Shown here piece after piece: positions 31,945-33,775 of a stretch of 33,775 nucleotides of DNA. The DNA is from Acetobacteraceae bacterium (lineage in GTDB: Bacteria > Pseudomonadota > Alphaproteobacteria > Acetobacterales > Acetobacteraceae): the NCBI GenBank assembly GCA_947474705.1, contig CANJJS010000055.1, positions 1-33,775 of the forward strand, in the 5' to 3' direction. The position numbers were made by a program, and so were the translations under genes. Position 1 is the first letter of the stretch, and the number at the start of each line of letters is the position of its first letter. The notes under the pieces were generated by a model. That model was not told where the DNA came from. It ran no database searches and saw nothing but the letters and a program-made list of their open reading frames with translations.

Positions 31945-32550
31945 TCAGCCCTCGCGCATCGCCCGGACTTTTTTCGCCGCCGGCCGGTCCCAGCATGCCG
32001 CCAGCCATTTTTGAACCGCCGGCCAGGCCGACAGATCCAGAAACAGGGCCCGGTACAACGCCGCCGCGACGTTCAGATCGGCGAGCGAAAACGCCGGCCC
32101 CGCCAGCCACGCCGACTTCGACAACGCCGCGTTCAGCACGTCCATGGAGGCGACGATCTGCGCCCAGGTGGACTCGGCGATGGCTTTGTTGCGGGCTTCC
32201 TCGGGGCCGGTGGTGTTGTTGACGTAATCGGTCAACTGCCGGTCGGTGCGATCCGTCTCCCAAAAACTCCATTGGTGAGTCAGGGCCTCGTTCTTCGGAT
32301 CTGCGGGGTAAAGCGGGCTGTTGTGCTTCTTGGCGAGGTAGAAATTGATCGCCATCGACTCATACAGCACGAACCCATCGTCCTCGATCACAGGCAGGCG
32401 GCCGTTCGGGTTCAGCGCGCGGAATTCCGGCGTTTGCGTGGCGGGCGAGCGCGGCAGGATATCGTTATGTTCGTACGTCAGGCCGAGTTCGTTCGCCATC
32501 CACAGGGTGCGGGTGGCGCGGGAACGGGCGGAGCCGTGAATGCGGAGCAT
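31945..32550 (-). CDS. Glutathione S-transferase family protein
   Basis: 201 residues from the ATG at 32550, preceded by AAGGAAGGAAA. N-terminal thioredoxin-like domain: LRIHGSARSRATRTLWMANE, where the serine/arginine near position 9-12 is the likely glutathione-activating site, the cis-proline in NPNGRLPVIEDDGFVLYESM and the E-S pair that binds the gamma-glutamyl group. The C-terminal helical domain has the usual capping motif FSLADLNVAAALY. It is a cytoplasmic detoxification or isomerase-type enzyme; the exact substrate cannot be told. It is the first gene of the minus-strand set GST-pip-ltnD. Confidence 0.93.
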   Translation of the reverse strand: MLRIHGSARSRATRTLWMANELGLTYEHNDILPRSPATQTPEFRALNPNGRLPVIEDDGFVLYESMAINFYLAKKHNSPLYPADPKNEALTHQWSFWETDRTDRQLTDYVNNTTGPEEARNKAIAESTWAQIVASMDVLNAALSKSAWLAGPAFSLADLNVAAALYRALFLDLSAWPAVQKWLAACWDRPAAKKVRAMREG

Positions 32551-32962
32551 GGGGTGTTTCCTTCCTTTGGGCCGCGGAGTTTGGCGCTTCGGGGCGGGCG
32601 GCTCAATCCCACTTCGGCGCGAAAGCCCGGCGCGCGTAAACAAGGCCCGGCCTGTCGCGCCCTTGGCATGAAACCCAGAGTTCCAGGAAATCGCTTGGAG
32701 GTCCGGGCCGGAATGCCGGAATCTGGCGTTATCAGCGTGTTACGCTAAAGGTTAGCCAATATGGCGGGCATTGTATTTCAATAGGTTAGCGGCGGCTTGG
32801 CAACCCCCGGACTGGCACCTTTACCCCGCTAACGCTGCCCGCATCGGCCCGATGGCGAGTTATTTTCAGTCGTTCGTCGCAATGACGTAGCCAAGCCCAT
32901 CCGCGATCCGTACCATCGATTCAGAAAAGGAAAGTTAACCTCCCTTATAAGGACTCGCTACC
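32551..32962. other. Non-coding gap with inverted repeats
   Basis: 412 nt without a gene. From about 32720 base composition becomes more AT-rich than upstream. Repeated GTTAGC words occur: a small palindrome GCTAA-AGG-TTAGC at 32744-32756, and GTTAGCGG at 32785-32792 facing CCGCTAAC at 32826-32833. This could be a scar, a binding region or an end of an accessory segment. AAGGA 11 nt before 32963 serves the next gene; TTATAA at 32945-32950 could be part of a promoter. Confidence 0.45.
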
Positions 32963-33559
32963 ATGAAACTCCGCCAGTTGATCGCGGTCCACGCGCCGAG
33001 CCTAGGATGGACCCAGAATCAAGCGATCGAGATTGCAAAAATCGTCGGACAAGGGGTCGATGACTTCAAGGCGCCCGGCAGAGGTCCCGGCGGCGGGCCA
33101 GATGCCACACCGTACAACGCTGCGCTCATGGTGCTCGCCGCCCTGGCGTCGCACGGACCGCAGACCCGCATGGCCGGTGTCGTTCAACGGCTCTACGTGA
33201 CTCGGCCGGCCGGTTCGGACTCAGGCGTGGCCGCCATCGTCGGCGACCCCGAAGCCCGGCCAGAGAACCCCTGGGCAGTTTGTCCGGCAACCGGCGCGCC
33301 TTGCTTCGGGGATGCCCTGAAAGCGATCTTGGCGAGTTCGGCGCTGGCGGATCGGGTGGCCTCGATCGACGTCCGCCGCGGCGCGAACGATGCGACAATC
33401 CATATGACGGATGGCACCGTCTCCCGCTTCGTGGACGATTACGAGGCCCGCCAGATTGAGCATATCGACGCGCAGGGCGATATCCGCGCCATCGCGACAA
33501 TCGGCGGACGGCTGCTTGCCGATATCGCCCGCGACCTGGCGCAGGGGGTCGGGGCATGA
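32963..33559 (+). CDS. Unrecognised 198-residue protein, phage-associated pattern
   Basis: I do not recognise a named family. The N-terminal 35 residues (LRQLIAVHAPSLGWTQNQAI, then EIAKIVGQGVDDF) look like a small helix-turn-helix-like bundle. They are followed by a glycine-rich link GRGPGGGPDATP and a hydrophobic helix AALMVLAALASHGP. That order of helix-turn-helix, GRG link and leucine-rich helix resembles short proteins I associate with prophage regions of alphaproteobacteria, from memory only. The second half is mixed alpha/beta (VASIDVRRGANDATIHMTDG) without cysteine clusters, signal peptide or membrane segments. AAGGA lies 11 nt before the ATG. Its stop overlaps another start (ATGA), so a second coupled protein was encoded downstream. 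Confidence 0.7.
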   Translation: MKLRQLIAVHAPSLGWTQNQAIEIAKIVGQGVDDFKAPGRGPGGGPDATPYNAALMVLAALASHGPQTRMAGVVQRLYVTRPAGSDSGVAAIVGDPEARPENPWAVCPATGAPCFGDALKAILASSALADRVASIDVRRGANDATIHMTDGTVSRFVDDYEARQIEHIDAQGDIRAIATIGGRLLADIARDLAQGVGA

Positions 33560-33642
33560 CCGGCTCAATGATCCCATATGGCGAGTTCAACCCACCGCGG
33601 ACTCCGATCGACCCGGCGGAATACCCATATAATACCAACTGA
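33556..33642 (+). pseudogene. Short coupled reading frame, probably truncated by the insertion sequence
   Basis: It starts ATGA-coupled to the preceding gene and reads MTGSMIPYGEFNPPRTPIDP, then AEYPYNTN and stop, 28 residues. The last codons (from about 33628, TATAATACCAACTGA) run into the presumed end of the IS630 element, so the stop is probably supplied by the insertion. A genuine 28-residue protein is possible but less likely. Confidence 0.45.
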
Positions 33643-33643
33643 C

Positions 33644-33775
33644 CTAACCATTGACCGATGCCCATTCACGCGTCCCAATCGACTGAATACGTTCTGGATC
33701 GTCGATCAAAAATTGCCAAGCGGCTCTGCAGGCCTCGACGATCGCATCATAAGTGTCCCAAACGAGGCCGCATAA
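33644..33775 (-). mobile_element. IS630-family transposase, C-terminal 43 residues at window edge
   Basis: On the minus strand the last 132 bases translate to an uninterrupted C-terminus containing WDTYDAIVEACRAAWQFLID and DPERIQSIGTREWASVNG, then a TAG stop at 33644-33646. This Y-x-x-I-V-x-A-C-x-x-A-W...PERI-SI-TREWA pattern is the standard end of IS630-family DDE transposases. The rest of the gene, including the catalytic DDE residues, lies beyond the window, so completeness cannot be judged. The element end is expected near the TA-rich CATATAATACC at about 33626-33636, since IS630 elements insert at TA. Confidence 0.85.

Noticed and set aside
33126-33665. A 179-codon minus-strand frame across the phage-like gene
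   Set aside because: It is arginine/proline-rich antisense to the 198-residue gene, which has a ribosome-binding site and balanced composition.

Overview
The window is GC-rich, densely packed bacterial chromosome. Its gene families, the truB-rpsO-pnp block and the short GGCCCGG-loop-CCGGGCC palindromes point to an alphaproteobacterium, probably Rhodospirillales/Acetobacteraceae. That placement is from family memory, not from a search. No rRNA, tRNA or CRISPR array was seen.

Layout. (1) 1-738: the end of a TauD-type dioxygenase. (2) 765-6269, minus strand: a five-gene unit of periplasmic binding protein, fused double permease, ATPase, CreA-family protein and a DNA methyltransferase. (3) 6416-8619, plus strand: a class V PLP enzyme coupled to a flavin monooxygenase. 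(4) 8717-13737: a lactonase, a thioesterase, a glycogen-debranching-like glycosidase and an MFS exporter. (5) 14132-17822, plus strand: a tight operon of TauD dioxygenase, D-2-hydroxyacid dehydrogenase and two tandem NodB-fold hydrolases; a PhyH dioxygenase and an FAD-linked D-2-hydroxyacid dehydrogenase converge on it (17853-20104). (6) 20484-23863: a SARP/BTAD-TPR regulator divergent from a YeiH-type exporter. (7) 24102-28241, minus strand: truB-rpsO-pnp, with an unusually long, repeat-filled rpsO-pnp spacer. (8) 28374-28822: a hicB-hicA toxin-antitoxin pair. (9) 28837-32550, minus strand: glutathione transferase, prolyl aminopeptidase, an LtnD-like dehydrogenase and a quinone oxidoreductase. 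(10) 32963-33775: a phage-like unknown gene, a short coupled reading frame and the 3' end of an IS630-family transposase running off the window.

Most non-housekeeping genes look catabolic: oxygenases that clip or hydroxylate small molecules, hydroxyacid dehydrogenases, amide-type hydrolases, an importer and an exporter. The substrate cannot be read from sequence.

The most unusual signal is a pair of structured repeats of about 230 bp (13814-14039 and 20222-20451) that flank the 14-20 kb catabolic block. Each is a chain of six small GC hairpins around one perfect 22-bp stem. The small hairpins and the loop are alike in the two copies. The inner 16 bp of the big stem differs at most positions yet stays fully self-complementary in each. 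The outer arms align in direct orientation while the inner hairpins and loop align better inverted. I do not recognise this element.
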